The notes under the pieces: model-generated
The model's input: only the letters and a program-made list of their open reading frames with translations
Told to the model about the DNA's origin: nothing
Databases searched by the model: none
From: Enterococcus sp. CSURQ0835
GTDB taxonomy: Bacteria; Bacillota; Bacilli; Lactobacillales; Enterococcaceae
Direction of reading: 5' to 3'
NCBI RefSeq assembly: GCF_902706605.1
Contig: NZ_CACSLH010000003.1
Span: 62,001-126,000, forward strand
Length of the DNA stretch: 64,000 nucleotides
In this document: positions 9,747 to 19,238 of the stretch, one piece after another
Layout: every line of letters begins with the position of its first letter
How positions within the stretch are numbered: position 1 is the stretch's first letter
Made by a program: the position numbers and the translations under genes

Positions 9747-9780
9747 CAAGACAAGCTTTTTAAGTCAAAAGCTTGTCTTG
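9747..9780 (-). terminator. terminator of the lut operon
   Basis: Perfect 14-bp arms CAAGACAAGCTTTT/AAAAGCTTGTCTTG, followed on the minus strand by six T residues; sits between lutC and the permease start. Confidence 0.8.
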
Positions 9781-9821
9781 TTTAAACTATCTTATTTTTT
9801 GTGACAAATTTTTGCTGGCAT

Positions 9822-10520
9822 TTACCGATTCGTAATCACGACATAATAGACTTCAAGCGGACCATGAAGCCCCACGACTAATTGCATTTCGATGTCCCCT
9901 GAATTAGACGGACCCGAAATGAAATGATACGCGGAACCATTTTCTTCCGCCTCCAGCTCACCCGCTTTTTGCGCAAAATAAGCAGCGGCTTGACTCGTTC
10001 GTGGAACCAAGCGACTTAACGGAATCAAAGACAGATAATGGGTGGGCAAAAAATGAAAAGAGCGACCTTGCCCTGCTGATGATTCTACGACGACGGTTGC
10101 AGATTCCGCTAAGAAAAATTTCGCAAAGGCTAAAGCGACATTGGCCGCTTGAGCCGTTTGAATATTTTGCTGCCGCAAAGTAGCATCTGGTTGCCAATAG
10201 TCGACTTGTTGTTTCGTTTCATCAATCGCAACACCGTACTCAGCCAATTGGGGATCAGTCGGCAGTAAAACCGGACCACCTCCACATTTTTCGATCAATT
10301 CGGCGATCGTTTGATTGAGATTTGCCTGTGTCGTTTCTACCATTATAGCACTGACTTTTTCTGTCCGAGCCTTTGCGATCGCTAATAATTCCGCAGTCGA
10401 TTTATCCGCTAAATGCGTTTCAGGCAAATTGCTGATCGGTTTATATGGGACAAACTCTCGCTCACCTAGTTTTTCAGTCAATGTTTTTAAAAACGCTGCT
10501 CGATTTTCGATCCTACTCAT
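9822..10520 (-). CDS. lutC: lactate utilisation protein C
   Basis: 232 residues of the LUD/YkgG family from ATG at 10520, which overlaps the stop codon of lutB; the longer in-frame upstream extension lies inside lutB. LutC acts with LutA and LutB as the cytosolic Fe-S/flavin-type L-lactate oxidising complex that makes pyruvate. Visible family features are the VVESSAGQGRSFHFLPTHYLSLIPLSR region and the C-terminal SGPSNSGDIEMQLVVGLHGP motif. Translationally coupled third gene of lutABC. Confidence 0.92.
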   Translation of the reverse strand: MSRIENRAAFLKTLTEKLGEREFVPYKPISNLPETHLADKSTAELLAIAKARTEKVSAIMVETTQANLNQTIAELIEKCGGGPVLLPTDPQLAEYGVAIDETKQQVDYWQPDATLRQQNIQTAQAANVALAFAKFFLAESATVVVESSAGQGRSFHFLPTHYLSLIPLSRLVPRTSQAAAYFAQKAGELEAEENGSAYHFISGPSNSGDIEMQLVVGLHGPLEVYYVVITNR

Positions 10521-11985
10521 GCTCTTCACCTGCCTGATGTTTTTTATACCAACTGCGGAAATTTTCCGAATGTTTTGGCGGCACTGGCAAATCCCGGACG
10601 TCAGTCCACCCTTTGACCATTCCGGGTCCCGCTTTGATAAATCCGCCATACTGGAACATATTTTCCACGGAGATCGGATGTTTATGTCGCAGTAAGCTCA
10701 ATCCTAAATGATCAAATTGTAGCGCAGTCTTAAACAAAGCGGGAATTGAGGTGCCTTGTCCGACAACGCGCATTTGTAAATCATTAAATCCATGTTGCAG
10801 CTTTAATTCATCTGTCATCACTTTGCGATGGGCGATCAATAGTTCATGCAACGGAATTTTCACAGGACACGTCTCCGTACAAGCCGCACATAAACTAGAA
10901 GCATAAGGTAGCTCACCAAACTGTTTGTAACCACCTAAAACTGGTGACAACACTGCGCCCAACGGTCCCGGATAGATGGAACCATAGCCATGTCCGCCAA
11001 TGTGACGATAGACGGGACAAACATTCAGACACGATCCACAGCGAATACACTGTAAAATCGATTGAAATTCCGTACCCAACGCATTCGAGCGACCATTATC
11101 TAAGATCACCACATGAAAATCTTCTGGTCCATCTGACTCGACCGCCTTTTTCTGACCAGCAAATGTGACATACGTTGTCAAACTTTGACCGACTGCACTG
11201 CGCGCCAATAAATTATCCAGCACCTCTGCTTCTTTGATTGTGGGTACGATCCGTTCCATCCCCATCAACACAATTTGTGTTTTCGGGATGCTAATAGTTA
11301 AATCGGCATTGCCTTCATTCGTATCTAGATTGATCATTCCTGTATCTGCGATGGCAAAATTACATCCAGTAATGCCCACATCTGCTTGTAAAAAGAACTT
11401 TCGCATCTCTTCTCGCGCACACCGCGCCAAATTAACCGGATCATTGTTGCCTGTATAGCCTAATTTTTCAGCAAATACTTGGCGGATCTGCTCGCGGTTT
11501 TTGTGGATACTTGGAAATACGATATGAGACGGCTCATCCCAATCATCCATTTGTAAAATAAATTCGGCCAGATCTGTTTCCATCACTTGCACATCTTTCA
11601 TTTTTAACAACATAGGATCAAGATCTACTTCCGTCGTTACCATTGATTTAGATTTGACGACCTGTTTCGCATTTTTTTCGACTAAGACTCTTTTCACATA
11701 GTCTTGCGCTTCTTCAGCCGTTTGAGCAAAGTATACGTGCCCGCCACGCTTAGCGACTTGATCACTGAACTCTTCTAGATAATGCGGCAAGTGCTCTAAA
11801 ACATGTTGGCGAATATGTTCTCCGATTTTTCGCCACTCTTGCCAATCCCCCAGCTCAGCTCGTGCGCCTTCTCGTTTGACCCATTGATCATCTTGGGCTT
11901 TCGCCACCGCTTTTTGCATAAAGATATCTTGCTTACTTTCTGCTAATCGTTGCGCAAATGGTTGGTTGCTTGTTTTTAAACCCAC
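10513..11985 (-). CDS. lutB: lactate utilisation iron-sulfur protein B
   Basis: 490 residues of the LutB/YkgF family. The N-terminal LUD domain contains GITGCNFAIADTGMI. The C-terminal ferredoxin-like part has two cysteine clusters, CIRCGSCLNVCPVY and CAACTETCPVKIP, for 4Fe-4S centres. It starts with GTG directly after the lutA stop, with AGGTGAGG upstream. Works with LutA and LutC in L-lactate oxidation. Length is normal and all cysteines are present. Confidence 0.95.
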   Translation of the reverse strand: MGLKTSNQPFAQRLAESKQDIFMQKAVAKAQDDQWVKREGARAELGDWQEWRKIGEHIRQHVLEHLPHYLEEFSDQVAKRGGHVYFAQTAEEAQDYVKRVLVEKNAKQVVKSKSMVTTEVDLDPMLLKMKDVQVMETDLAEFILQMDDWDEPSHIVFPSIHKNREQIRQVFAEKLGYTGNNDPVNLARCAREEMRKFFLQADVGITGCNFAIADTGMINLDTNEGNADLTISIPKTQIVLMGMERIVPTIKEAEVLDNLLARSAVGQSLTTYVTFAGQKKAVESDGPEDFHVVILDNGRSNALGTEFQSILQCIRCGSCLNVCPVYRHIGGHGYGSIYPGPLGAVLSPVLGGYKQFGELPYASSLCAACTETCPVKIPLHELLIAHRKVMTDELKLQHGFNDLQMRVVGQGTSIPALFKTALQFDHLGLSLLRHKHPISVENMFQYGGFIKAGPGMVKGWTDVRDLPVPPKHSENFRSWYKKHQAGEEHE

Positions 11986-12747
11986 TTACCTCACCTCACT
12001 TTTTAGCGTTTGATCAAGTCGGCTCAAGTCAACATTTGAATTTAACACTTCCGCTAAATGCATGATCTTGATCTTTTCACCAGCTCGATTGAATTTGCCG
12101 CCGATATTCATCAAACAGCCCATGTCACAACTGATCAAAACTTCAGCTTCTGTAGCTAAGATATCTTCCATCTTTTCAGTGACCATCTGTTGTGAGATAA
12201 ATGGCTCTTTGACCGAGAAAGTTCCGCCAAAACCACAACAGTTTTCGACGTGAGGAATGGGGATCAGCTCCAGTCCTTTGACATGTTCTAATAGCCAAAA
12301 CGGCGTCTCGCGCTCGCCTAATAACCGCGTCATGTGGCACGAGCGATGATAGGTCGCTTTGGCGTTTAAAGTTGCACCTACATCTTGGACTTTTAATACT
12401 CGCCATAAAAATTGGCTAAATTCATACGTCTTAGCTGCCAGTGCTTCGGCTTTTTGACGATATTCAGGATCAGCTTTCATTATCTCTGGAAATTCTTTGA
12501 ACATCGCAGCACATGATCCCGCGGGTACGACAACATACTCAGACTCTGTAAAACAATCGATTTGATTTTTGATTCCTTTATAACTTTCTTTGACATAGCC
12601 ACTGTTATAAGTTGGCTGACCACAGCAAATCTGATTTGGCGGAAAATCCGTTTGGCAACCCAAACGTTCTAATACTTCTACCATCGCTTGTCCAACATTT
12701 GGAAACATCAGATCCACGACACACGTCGAATAAATACTAACGCGCAT
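11986..12747 (-). CDS. lutA: lactate utilisation protein A (CCG domain)
   Basis: 253 residues with the two CCG cysteine-rich domains typical of LutA/YkgE: CCGQPTYNSGY near residue 40 and ENCCGFGGTF near residue 180, plus RSCHMTRLLG. First gene of lutABC, behind AAAAGGAGG and a promoter at 12820-12848. Contributes an Fe-S centre for oxidation of L-lactate to pyruvate. No lutR or lactate permease gene is adjacent. Confidence 0.95.
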   Translation of the reverse strand: MRVSIYSTCVVDLMFPNVGQAMVEVLERLGCQTDFPPNQICCGQPTYNSGYVKESYKGIKNQIDCFTESEYVVVPAGSCAAMFKEFPEIMKADPEYRQKAEALAAKTYEFSQFLWRVLKVQDVGATLNAKATYHRSCHMTRLLGERETPFWLLEHVKGLELIPIPHVENCCGFGGTFSVKEPFISQQMVTEKMEDILATEAEVLISCDMGCLMNIGGKFNRAGEKIKIMHLAEVLNSNVDLSRLDQTLKSEVR

Positions 12748-12819
12748 TTTTTTACCTCCTTTTTTATAACAACAAATTGCTAACTAACCCTAGCAAACGA
12801 TTAAGCGATTTCAATTTCT

Positions 12820-12848
12820 ATTATAAAGGTTGCCATTTTATTCTACAA
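12820..12848 (-). promoter_or_regulatory. promoter of lutABC
   Basis: On the minus strand TTGTAG (12848-12843), 17 nt spacer, TATAAT (12825-12820), about 70 nt before the lutA start. Confidence 0.6.
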
Positions 12849-12967
12849 ATCAGATTAAAGTGATTCTAAAATTCGTTCAAAAAAGCGACTGGCTCAAACG
12901 GTGATTGTGGTTCAAAGAAGTAACAAGCTACGACTCATTACCGCCGCTTTCCTATAGTTTAGGTTCA

Positions 12968-13002
12968 AAAAAACCAGATCCTCGTTTAGAAGTGATCTGG
13001 TT
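12968..13002 (-). terminator. terminator of the HU gene
   Basis: Arms AACCAGATC/GATCTGGTT followed on the minus strand by a T-run, just after the HU stop codon. Confidence 0.8.
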
Positions 13003-13009
13003 CAACGTT

Positions 13010-13285
13010 TTATTTAACTGCATCCTTTAATTGTTTACCCGCTTTAAACGCCGGTGATTTGCTAGCAGGGATCGTAATCTCTTCGCCCGTTTGTGGGTTA
13101 CGTCCTTTACGAGATGCGCGTTCGCGAACTTCGAAGTTCCCAAAACCAATAATTTGAACTTTTTCGCCGTCTTTCAATGAACTTTGGATGCCATCGAATA
13201 ATGCGTCAACAGCTGCAGCCGCATCTTTTTTAGTCAATCCAGTTTTTTCAGCTACTTTTTCTACTAAAGTTTGTTTATTCGTCAT
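13010..13285 (-). CDS. hup: DNA-binding protein HU
   Basis: 91 residues from ATG at 13285 (GGAGGCAAT upstream). It has the HU signature [24 protein letters not shown] followed by [19 protein letters not shown], with the intercalating proline in NPQTG. Nucleoid-associated histone-like protein that bends DNA. Single gene with its own terminator. Normal length. Confidence 0.97.
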   Translation of the reverse strand: MTNKQTLVEKVAEKTGLTKKDAAAAVDALFDGIQSSLKDGEKVQIIGFGNFEVRERASRKGRNPQTGEEITIPASKSPAFKAGKQLKDAVK

Positions 13286-13705
13286 GATATTGCCTCCATC
13301 ATTTAAATTTACTTCACCGTTAATTCTAGAGGTTCTTCTACAGAAAGGCAACAATTATCTTCAGGTTCCACTGCTTTTCCGTTAAAAAATTTTCTGTTTA
13401 TTTAATTCAAGTCAAAAAATAAAAGTATTTTATCCGATTTAACAGCTACGAAAATCTTTGAAATTTCATTGCATGACCTTTTCAAAAACTAATCTAAATT
13501 ATTTTAGAATTAGTTAAATAACTAAAATTTTCATTTAAAAATGTAATTGAGGTTGTTTTGTCAAAGAATAAATCGTATATTAAATAAAACAGTGACACTT
13601 TGTTTTTTACGAAAAATTTCAACTTTTATTTTCCCCCAGGCATCCTTCCCAACTATTCCACTTGAAACAACTCAAACCTCACAGATTTACCAGAAAGGAA
13701 GTGAA
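13286..13705. other. AT-rich intergenic region between hup and the Mga-like gene
   Basis: No gene seen. It holds the divergent promoters of hup and the Mga-like regulator. The plus-strand frame of the regulator is open back to 13547, but that stretch has no ribosome site and is not protein-like. Confidence 0.5.
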
Positions 13706-15253
13706 GTGACGTTTGCTCCTTTGAGTAACGTCCCGCTGATGAATTTACGTCCACTATTAAAAAGAGATCTCTACCGAAAACTGCTTTTAATTGAAACCCT
13801 TTACTATGGTAAAAAAGCTATGACGAGTGAAGAGCTGACCAAGCTTTTAAAATGTACGCCACCGGTTTTATTGAACGATATCCGTTTGATCAATGAGCAA
13901 GAAAAGTATTACCAGATCAATCGACGGAATGGACTTTACTCGCTCGTAGTCGCTGACAACGCGGGACTTGATATGCTCGTAGCTTCATCAATCGACAACT
14001 CGATTTCTTTCAAAATCTTAGAATTGTTGTTTTTTGAGGAATGTTATACATTGAATGATTTAGCGAAACACCTTTATTGTAGCCTTTCAACCGTTCAAGT
14101 CCATCTTAAAGAACTAAGCAAGCTTCTTAAGACGTGGAAATTAAAAGTAGAACGCAAACCATTTCGACTTTTGGGCAATGAAGTCGCGATCCGTCACTTA
14201 TACTTCTTATTATTCAGCGAAAAAAAGGCGCAACTGACTGATCTAAAATTATCCGCTGAACTCTTTGATAAAGGCGAAGCCGTGATCCGCTCAATGGTCA
14301 CTGCAAATGAACTTGATCCATCATTTGCGCAATACCGCCGCTTAAGTCTCATGTTTTATATCAGCTTATGGCGCGTGAAAAAAAATCACTTTATGCCTGC
14401 GCGCTTGTTACGTTCTGAAAGTGTGACTTTCCCTGAAGAAATAGCGATGAAAGAATTCGGGATTGTTTTACATCATGAACTTGATTTATTCTGTACAAAT
14501 GACCTGATCAAAGAAACATTTTGGCTTTTATTCAGTGATTTCTTTTTGCTCGGTGAAAAGCAAAAGCAACGCGCCTTAGCGACTAACTATTCGTTAACCT
14601 ATCATTATGATACCCATTATGAGCTGGCCAGTGCGTTTAGCGATCTGTTAGAAGTACCGCTGACTGAAGACCAGAAGGATCAATTGGCGACCGTGTTGAT
14701 CAATCAACACCTTTTTCATGCAGAAACCAAAGAATTCATCAATGTCTTAACGGATAAAAAAGTTGATTGTATTAATTTGTTACAGAATTTCCATGGGCAT
14801 TGTTTGAAGGTCGTCCGCCAATTAGTGACTGACTTCACTGATAAATACCAGTTGTTCCAAACTGAAGATTTTATTGCTAATTATATTTATCAAATTATTG
14901 CAACCGTTCCTGAATGTTTAAATGGCTTAAAGCAGACAGAAAATTCAGTTGATATCTTAGTCGTATCAAATGATTCAATGACCCAAGAACGTTTATTAAG
15001 CGAGTTGATTAAAGATGTCGTGAAGGGCAATTATCGCTTACATCATTTTTCCAGTCAAAAAGTCCCCAGTCGAAACTACCAAGAGATCTTCAGCAAGTAT
15101 GATCTAATCGTCTCCACTTCTACTTTTGATGTCGAAGATTGTAAGACCCCCGCGATCGCAGTCGAGTTATGTCCCAGCATTCAATCCCTCAACAAAATCC
15201 AACACCTAGTAGATACCGTAAGTTTAGAAAAAACCCCGATTGGGAACTCTTAA
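13706..15253 (+). CDS. Mga-family transcription regulator
   Basis: About 515 residues from GTG at 13706, chosen because AAAGGA lies 6 nt upstream; an ATG at 13739 has no ribosome site. The N-terminal part carries two helix-turn-helix segments (about 25-75, KKAMTSEELTKLLKCTPPVLLNDI; about 110-155, CYTLNDLAKHLYCSLSTVQVHLKELSKLL). A long PRD-like middle follows, and the end resembles an EIIB-like fold (DILVVSNDSMTQERLLSELI). This is the layout of Mga, AtxA and enterococcal MafR. Such proteins often answer to carbon source through PTS phosphorylation. No obvious target operon is adjacent. Confidence 0.85.
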   Translation: MTFAPLSNVPLMNLRPLLKRDLYRKLLLIETLYYGKKAMTSEELTKLLKCTPPVLLNDIRLINEQEKYYQINRRNGLYSLVVADNAGLDMLVASSIDNSISFKILELLFFEECYTLNDLAKHLYCSLSTVQVHLKELSKLLKTWKLKVERKPFRLLGNEVAIRHLYFLLFSEKKAQLTDLKLSAELFDKGEAVIRSMVTANELDPSFAQYRRLSLMFYISLWRVKKNHFMPARLLRSESVTFPEEIAMKEFGIVLHHELDLFCTNDLIKETFWLLFSDFFLLGEKQKQRALATNYSLTYHYDTHYELASAFSDLLEVPLTEDQKDQLATVLINQHLFHAETKEFINVLTDKKVDCINLLQNFHGHCLKVVRQLVTDFTDKYQLFQTEDFIANYIYQIIATVPECLNGLKQTENSVDILVVSNDSMTQERLLSELIKDVVKGNYRLHHFSSQKVPSRNYQEIFSKYDLIVSTSTFDVEDCKTPAIAVELCPSIQSLNKIQHLVDTVSLEKTPIGNS

Positions 15254-15265
15254 TCAAAAGCAATC

Positions 15266-15307
15266 AAAAAGCCGACTCAATTTTTATTTTTGAGTCGGCA
15301 CTTTTTT
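15266..15307. terminator. bidirectional terminator between convergent genes
   Basis: Arms GCCGACTCA/TGAGTCGGC flanked by A-run on the left and T-run on the right. Confidence 0.8.
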
Positions 15308-15369
15308 GATTAACAAAAAAAGACAATCCTGCGTTTAGCTAAATTTTCAGTGTGACCGAGTTAAAAAAT

Positions 15370-15753
15370 TTATTTTTTAGTTTGCGCGTGCTGTAACCTA
15401 GCTAGTTCTGCTTCCATTGATTGTTTTTCTTTCATGAGACTCGCAACCATTTTCTGATATTTTTCGATACCATTCTTTTTCCGAATGACATTTAACTGTA
15501 AAGCTAAATAGCTCATGACCAATATTCCAACAATCAATCCAAAGAAAAAGCCCGTCGTATGTTTCAAAGCCGCATAAAGGCAAAGAATCAATGCGATGAT
15601 GATGCCAGCCAGACACAGTTTAGCTTGCCGACCACCACCAAATAAAATACGATTGAGGGCTGTCCCGTGAGCTAGATCTTCATAACGTGAGATGCGAGCT
15701 TCTAAAAAACTGATCTGTTCTTTCAAGGTATCAATGGAACTTTTTTCAGTCAT
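15370..15753 (-). CDS. small membrane protein with coiled coils
   Basis: 127 residues: an N-terminal coiled coil (about 5-25), two membrane segments (about 47-65 and 68-85) and a C-terminal coiled coil (about 95-122). Both ends are probably cytosolic. AGGAGGGAAGAGC precedes the ATG. I do not recognise the family and no neighbour suggests a role. Monocistronic. Confidence 0.6.
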   Translation of the reverse strand: MTEKSSIDTLKEQISFLEARISRYEDLAHGTALNRILFGGGRQAKLCLAGIIIALILCLYAALKHTTGFFFGLIVGILVMSYLALQLNVIRKKNGIEKYQKMVASLMKEKQSMEAELARLQHAQTKK

Positions 15754-15999
15754 GCTCTTCCCTCCTGATCATTTTTAGTTTTATTATCCTTACCTTAGCG
15801 TTTTTTTTCCAGTAAATCAGCTCGGTCTAAACAATTTAAGGAAAATTATACCTTATTATTTTATGAGAGAGAAATATTATTTAAAATTACATTTAATAAT
15901 GTTGAAATTTTCAAAAATTTATTTTGAGAACGAGCTACATAGGTGTTCTTGAAAAAAAGGAAATAACAAAAACTTTCACACTTTCTTAGAGCTTTTTAA

Positions 16000-16027
16000 T
16001 TGAATTTCTCAGAATATCTTGTACAAT
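16000..16027 (+). promoter_or_regulatory. promoter of the alanine dehydrogenase gene
   Basis: TTGAAT (16000-16005), 16 nt spacer, TACAAT (16022-16027), about 50 nt before the start codon. Confidence 0.65.
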
Positions 16028-16033
16028 TCAATA

Positions 16034-16047
16034 TGTAAGCCGTTACA
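16034..16047 (+). promoter_or_regulatory. cre-like site just downstream of the ald promoter
   Basis: TGTAAGCCGTTACA has perfect 5-bp arms and differs from the CcpA cre consensus at one core position. Placed at about +1 to +14, it would give roadblock-type carbon repression of ald. Inferred from position and sequence. Confidence 0.5.
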
Positions 16048-16077
16048 AATAAAAAATTTAAACGAGGAGTGACAAAA

Positions 16078-17196
16078 ATGAGAATTGGTATTCCTAAAGA
16101 AATCAAGAACAACGAAAATCGGGTCGCTTTACCACCAGCTGGCGTCTTTGACTTAAAAAGTCGAGGACATGAAGTCTTAGTTGAAAAAGGCGCAGGTCTT
16201 GGTTCAGCAATCACGGATGAAGAGTATATCGAAGCCGGTGCGACAATCGTTCCGGATGCAAAAACTGCTTGGTCAGCCGATATGGTCATGAAAGTCAAAG
16301 AACCATTAAAAGAAGAATACCAATACTTCCGGGAAGATTTGCTATTATTTACTTACTTACATTTAGCAGCAAATAAAGAATTGACTGAAGCTTTGATCAA
16401 AAGCGGCGTCAATGCCATTGCCTATGAGAACGTCCAACCAGCAGACAATTCACTTCCTTTGTTAGCTCCAATGAGTGAGATCGCAGGCCGGATGGCAGCT
16501 CAAATCGGTGCCAACTTCTTAGAAAGTGTCAACGGCGGTAAAGGAATCCTTTTAGGTGGTGTTCCAGGTGTTAAACGCGGGAATGTTGTCGTTTTAGGCG
16601 GTGGGACTGTTGGGATGAACGCGGCTAAAGTCGCTCATGGTTTAGGCGCAAACGTGACGATCTTAGATGTAAATGTACCACGTCTGAAAGAATTAGATAC
16701 GATTTTTGGTTATGACGTTCAAACGCTTTACTCAAACCGCTACAATATCCAAGAAGCATTGAAAACAGCTGATCTTGCGATTGGCTCCGTTCTAATCCCA
16801 GGTCATAAAGCACCAACTTTAGTTACAAAAGACATGGTTGCCAACATGCCGGATCATTCCGTCATCGTAGACGTCGCCATCGACCAAGGTGGGATCTTTG
16901 AAACAGAAGATCACGTTTCAACTCATGATGACCCAACCTATATCAAAGAAGGTGTGGTCCATTACGCTGTGGCCAACATGCCTGGTGCTGTACCACAAAC
17001 CGCGACTTATGCTTTGAGTAATTCAACGTTAGCCTACGCGATTTTACTTGCTAACAATCCATTACGTGATATCTTAAAAGATAATTTAGCCTTACGTCGC
17101 GGAGTGAACACGTTTGAAGGTAAGTTAACGATGGAAGCTGTCGCAAATGATCTAGAAATGGAATACACTGCAATCCATCAATTGATCGAGCTTTAA
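16078..17196 (+). CDS. ald: alanine dehydrogenase
   Basis: 372 residues from ATG at 16078, with GAGGAG upstream; a GTG 9 nt earlier overlaps that site. Begins [17 protein letters not shown], the family signature, with the catalytic Lys/His region [16 protein letters not shown] and the Rossmann motif [13 protein letters not shown] for NAD. It interconverts L-alanine and pyruvate plus ammonia, so it links amino acid breakdown to central carbon. Monocistronic with a clear terminator; a cre-like site suggests repression on preferred sugars. Confidence 0.95.
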   Translation: MRIGIPKEIKNNENRVALPPAGVFDLKSRGHEVLVEKGAGLGSAITDEEYIEAGATIVPDAKTAWSADMVMKVKEPLKEEYQYFREDLLLFTYLHLAANKELTEALIKSGVNAIAYENVQPADNSLPLLAPMSEIAGRMAAQIGANFLESVNGGKGILLGGVPGVKRGNVVVLGGGTVGMNAAKVAHGLGANVTILDVNVPRLKELDTIFGYDVQTLYSNRYNIQEALKTADLAIGSVLIPGHKAPTLVTKDMVANMPDHSVIVDVAIDQGGIFETEDHVSTHDDPTYIKEGVVHYAVANMPGAVPQTATYALSNSTLAYAILLANNPLRDILKDNLALRRGVNTFEGKLTMEAVANDLEMEYTAIHQLIEL

Positions 17197-17209
17197 GAAT
17201 AAAACCGAT

Positions 17210-17244
17210 ACTACTAGGCGCTTCATTGCGCCTAGTAGTTTTTT
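17210..17244 (+). terminator. terminator of ald
   Basis: Arms ACTACTAGGCG/CGCCTAGTAGT followed by TTTTTT. Confidence 0.85.
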
Positions 17245-17286
17245 GTGTTTTCTATTATACTGGGGAAAATAGCTGGAGGTTTTTTG

Positions 17287-18981
17287 ATGAAATTTTCTGC
17301 GTACCCTTATACTCGACCTGATTTTGCTCACTATCAAGTGACTTTTGATGCCGCCGTAAAAAAATTGACCGCCGCTACTTCAGTTCAGTCAGCTAGCCTT
17401 GCGATCGAACAATTGAACCAGTTGCGGCAAACTTTATTTACCCAAGCAAAGTTAGCTTATATTCGTCATTCACTTGATACGAACGATCCCTTTTATGAAC
17501 AAGAAGATGATTATTGGAACCAGCAGCAACCACGTTTTGACGAATTGCATAACCGATTTTATCGTGCATTAGTAACTTCACCGTTTAAAACAGAATTAGA
17601 AAAAATTTTCCCACCTACCCTTTTTTTATTCAGTGAAGATCAGCTCAAATTAGTCCAGCCCGAAACGATCCCACTAAAGCAACAAGAAAATGAATGGATC
17701 AGTCGTTACACGCGCTTGATTGCTTCTGCTCAGATCGATTTTCGTGGTCAGACTTACACCTTAGCTGAAGTAGCTGCTTTTTTTACTGATCCTGATCGCT
17801 CCGTTCGCAAAGCAGCACAAGCAGCGTATGAACATTTCTTTACTAGCCATGAAACAGAGCTCGATGAGATCTATGACCAGCTCGTTAAATTGCGCACCGC
17901 GATCGCTCGACAAGCCGGTTTTAAAGATTATGTCGCCTACGCCGATGTCGCGATGAATCGCTGGAGCTACACGCGTCAACAGATACAAGCCTTCCGAAAA
18001 TTTATTGTGACTGAAGTCGTACCGGTGACGCAAAAACTTTATCAACAACAAGCAAAACGACTAACGTTGGAAGAATTAGAATACTACGATCTGCCTTTGC
18101 AATTTAAAACTGGTAACCCAAAACCAGTTGCAGATCAAACTGAACTGATCCAACTGGCACAGTCCATGTATCAAGAGCTCTCACCTGAAACGGGTAGCTT
18201 TTTTCAGCAACTAGTGCAAGCTGAATTGCTAGATCTGACGAGTCATCCCGGCAAGCAAAGTGGCGGCTATTGTGAATACCTTGACAGCTTTAAAGCACCG
18301 TTTATTTTCGCAAATTTTAACGGAACAGCAGATGACATCGACGTGTTGACCCATGAAGCCGGCCACGCTTTTCAAACCAGTCAATCGACTTGGATCACGG
18401 AACCAGAATTAGTCTTTCCAACTTCTGAAGCAGCTGAGATCCATTCAATGAGTATGGAATTTTTGACTTATCCCTATTTAGATCGCTTTTTTGCTGAACC
18501 AGACAAGTATCGTTTTGCGCACTTAAGCAGCGCGCTGACATTTTTGCCTTATGGCGCCTTAGTAGATCACTTTCAAGAAGCAGTCTACCAACACCCTGAT
18601 TGGAGCGCTTCACAGCGTAAAAAGTGCTGGCGAGAACTAGAGCAGCGTTACTGTCCGGAAAAAAATTACCGCACTTCCCCTGCATTGATGCGAGGAACGT
18701 TTTGGTATCGGCAAGGACATATTTTTGAAGTTCCTTTCTATTATATCGACTATACTTTAGCCCAAGTCTGTGCTTTCCAATTTTTACTCCGCCACGTGAT
18801 CGAACAAGACCCGAGTGCTTGGTCAGATTATTTAACTCTCTGTCAATTGGGCGGCAGTCAACCTTTTTTGACCTTACTTGCTAAAAGTCAGCTAGCTTCG
18901 CCGTTTGATTTTACTAAAATGAGCCCACTAATCAAAAAAATCAGTGCTCAATTAGAACAATGGGAAAAGGCAGTTCAATAA
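17287..18981 (+). CDS. M3-family oligoendopeptidase
   Basis: 564 residues from ATG at 17287 (AGCTGGAGG upstream). Zinc metallopeptidase of the thimet/PepF class with the HEXXH motif in DVLTHEAGHAF and the downstream glutamate helix in TSEAAEIHSMSMEFL. The conserved RYCPEKNYRTSPALMRGTFWYRQGHI region is typical of the PepF/M3 plasmid-type subgroup. No signal peptide, so it trims oligopeptides in the cytosol. Stands alone after ald. Confidence 0.92.
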   Translation: MKFSAYPYTRPDFAHYQVTFDAAVKKLTAATSVQSASLAIEQLNQLRQTLFTQAKLAYIRHSLDTNDPFYEQEDDYWNQQQPRFDELHNRFYRALVTSPFKTELEKIFPPTLFLFSEDQLKLVQPETIPLKQQENEWISRYTRLIASAQIDFRGQTYTLAEVAAFFTDPDRSVRKAAQAAYEHFFTSHETELDEIYDQLVKLRTAIARQAGFKDYVAYADVAMNRWSYTRQQIQAFRKFIVTEVVPVTQKLYQQQAKRLTLEELEYYDLPLQFKTGNPKPVADQTELIQLAQSMYQELSPETGSFFQQLVQAELLDLTSHPGKQSGGYCEYLDSFKAPFIFANFNGTADDIDVLTHEAGHAFQTSQSTWITEPELVFPTSEAAEIHSMSMEFLTYPYLDRFFAEPDKYRFAHLSSALTFLPYGALVDHFQEAVYQHPDWSASQRKKCWRELEQRYCPEKNYRTSPALMRGTFWYRQGHIFEVPFYYIDYTLAQVCAFQFLLRHVIEQDPSAWSDYLTLCQLGGSQPFLTLLAKSQLASPFDFTKMSPLIKKISAQLEQWEKAVQ

Positions 18982-19052
18982 ATACCCGCTGAACTTTCAA
19001 GCAATTTTTGATCTTGTCAGCTAAAAACCAAGCGTAAAAAAATAACATTTTT

Positions 19053-19088
19053 AACTTCAAACTAAAAAATTTAGTTTGAAGTTTTTTT
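19053..19088 (+). terminator. terminator of the oligoendopeptidase gene
   Basis: Perfect 14-bp arms AACTTCAAACTAAA/TTTAGTTTGAAGTT followed by a T-run. Confidence 0.85.
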
Positions 19089-19238
19089 CGTTTAGCTTAT
19101 TTATTCATTCAAGATTTGATTCATGAGTCAGCAACTTGAAAAAACATTTCTTTTTCTATAAAATCCTTAAACCTTATTGTAACCCTGCGAAAGAACGGGT
19201 AAAATGTAGAAGAATCTGTTTTGAGAAAGCTGGTAATT

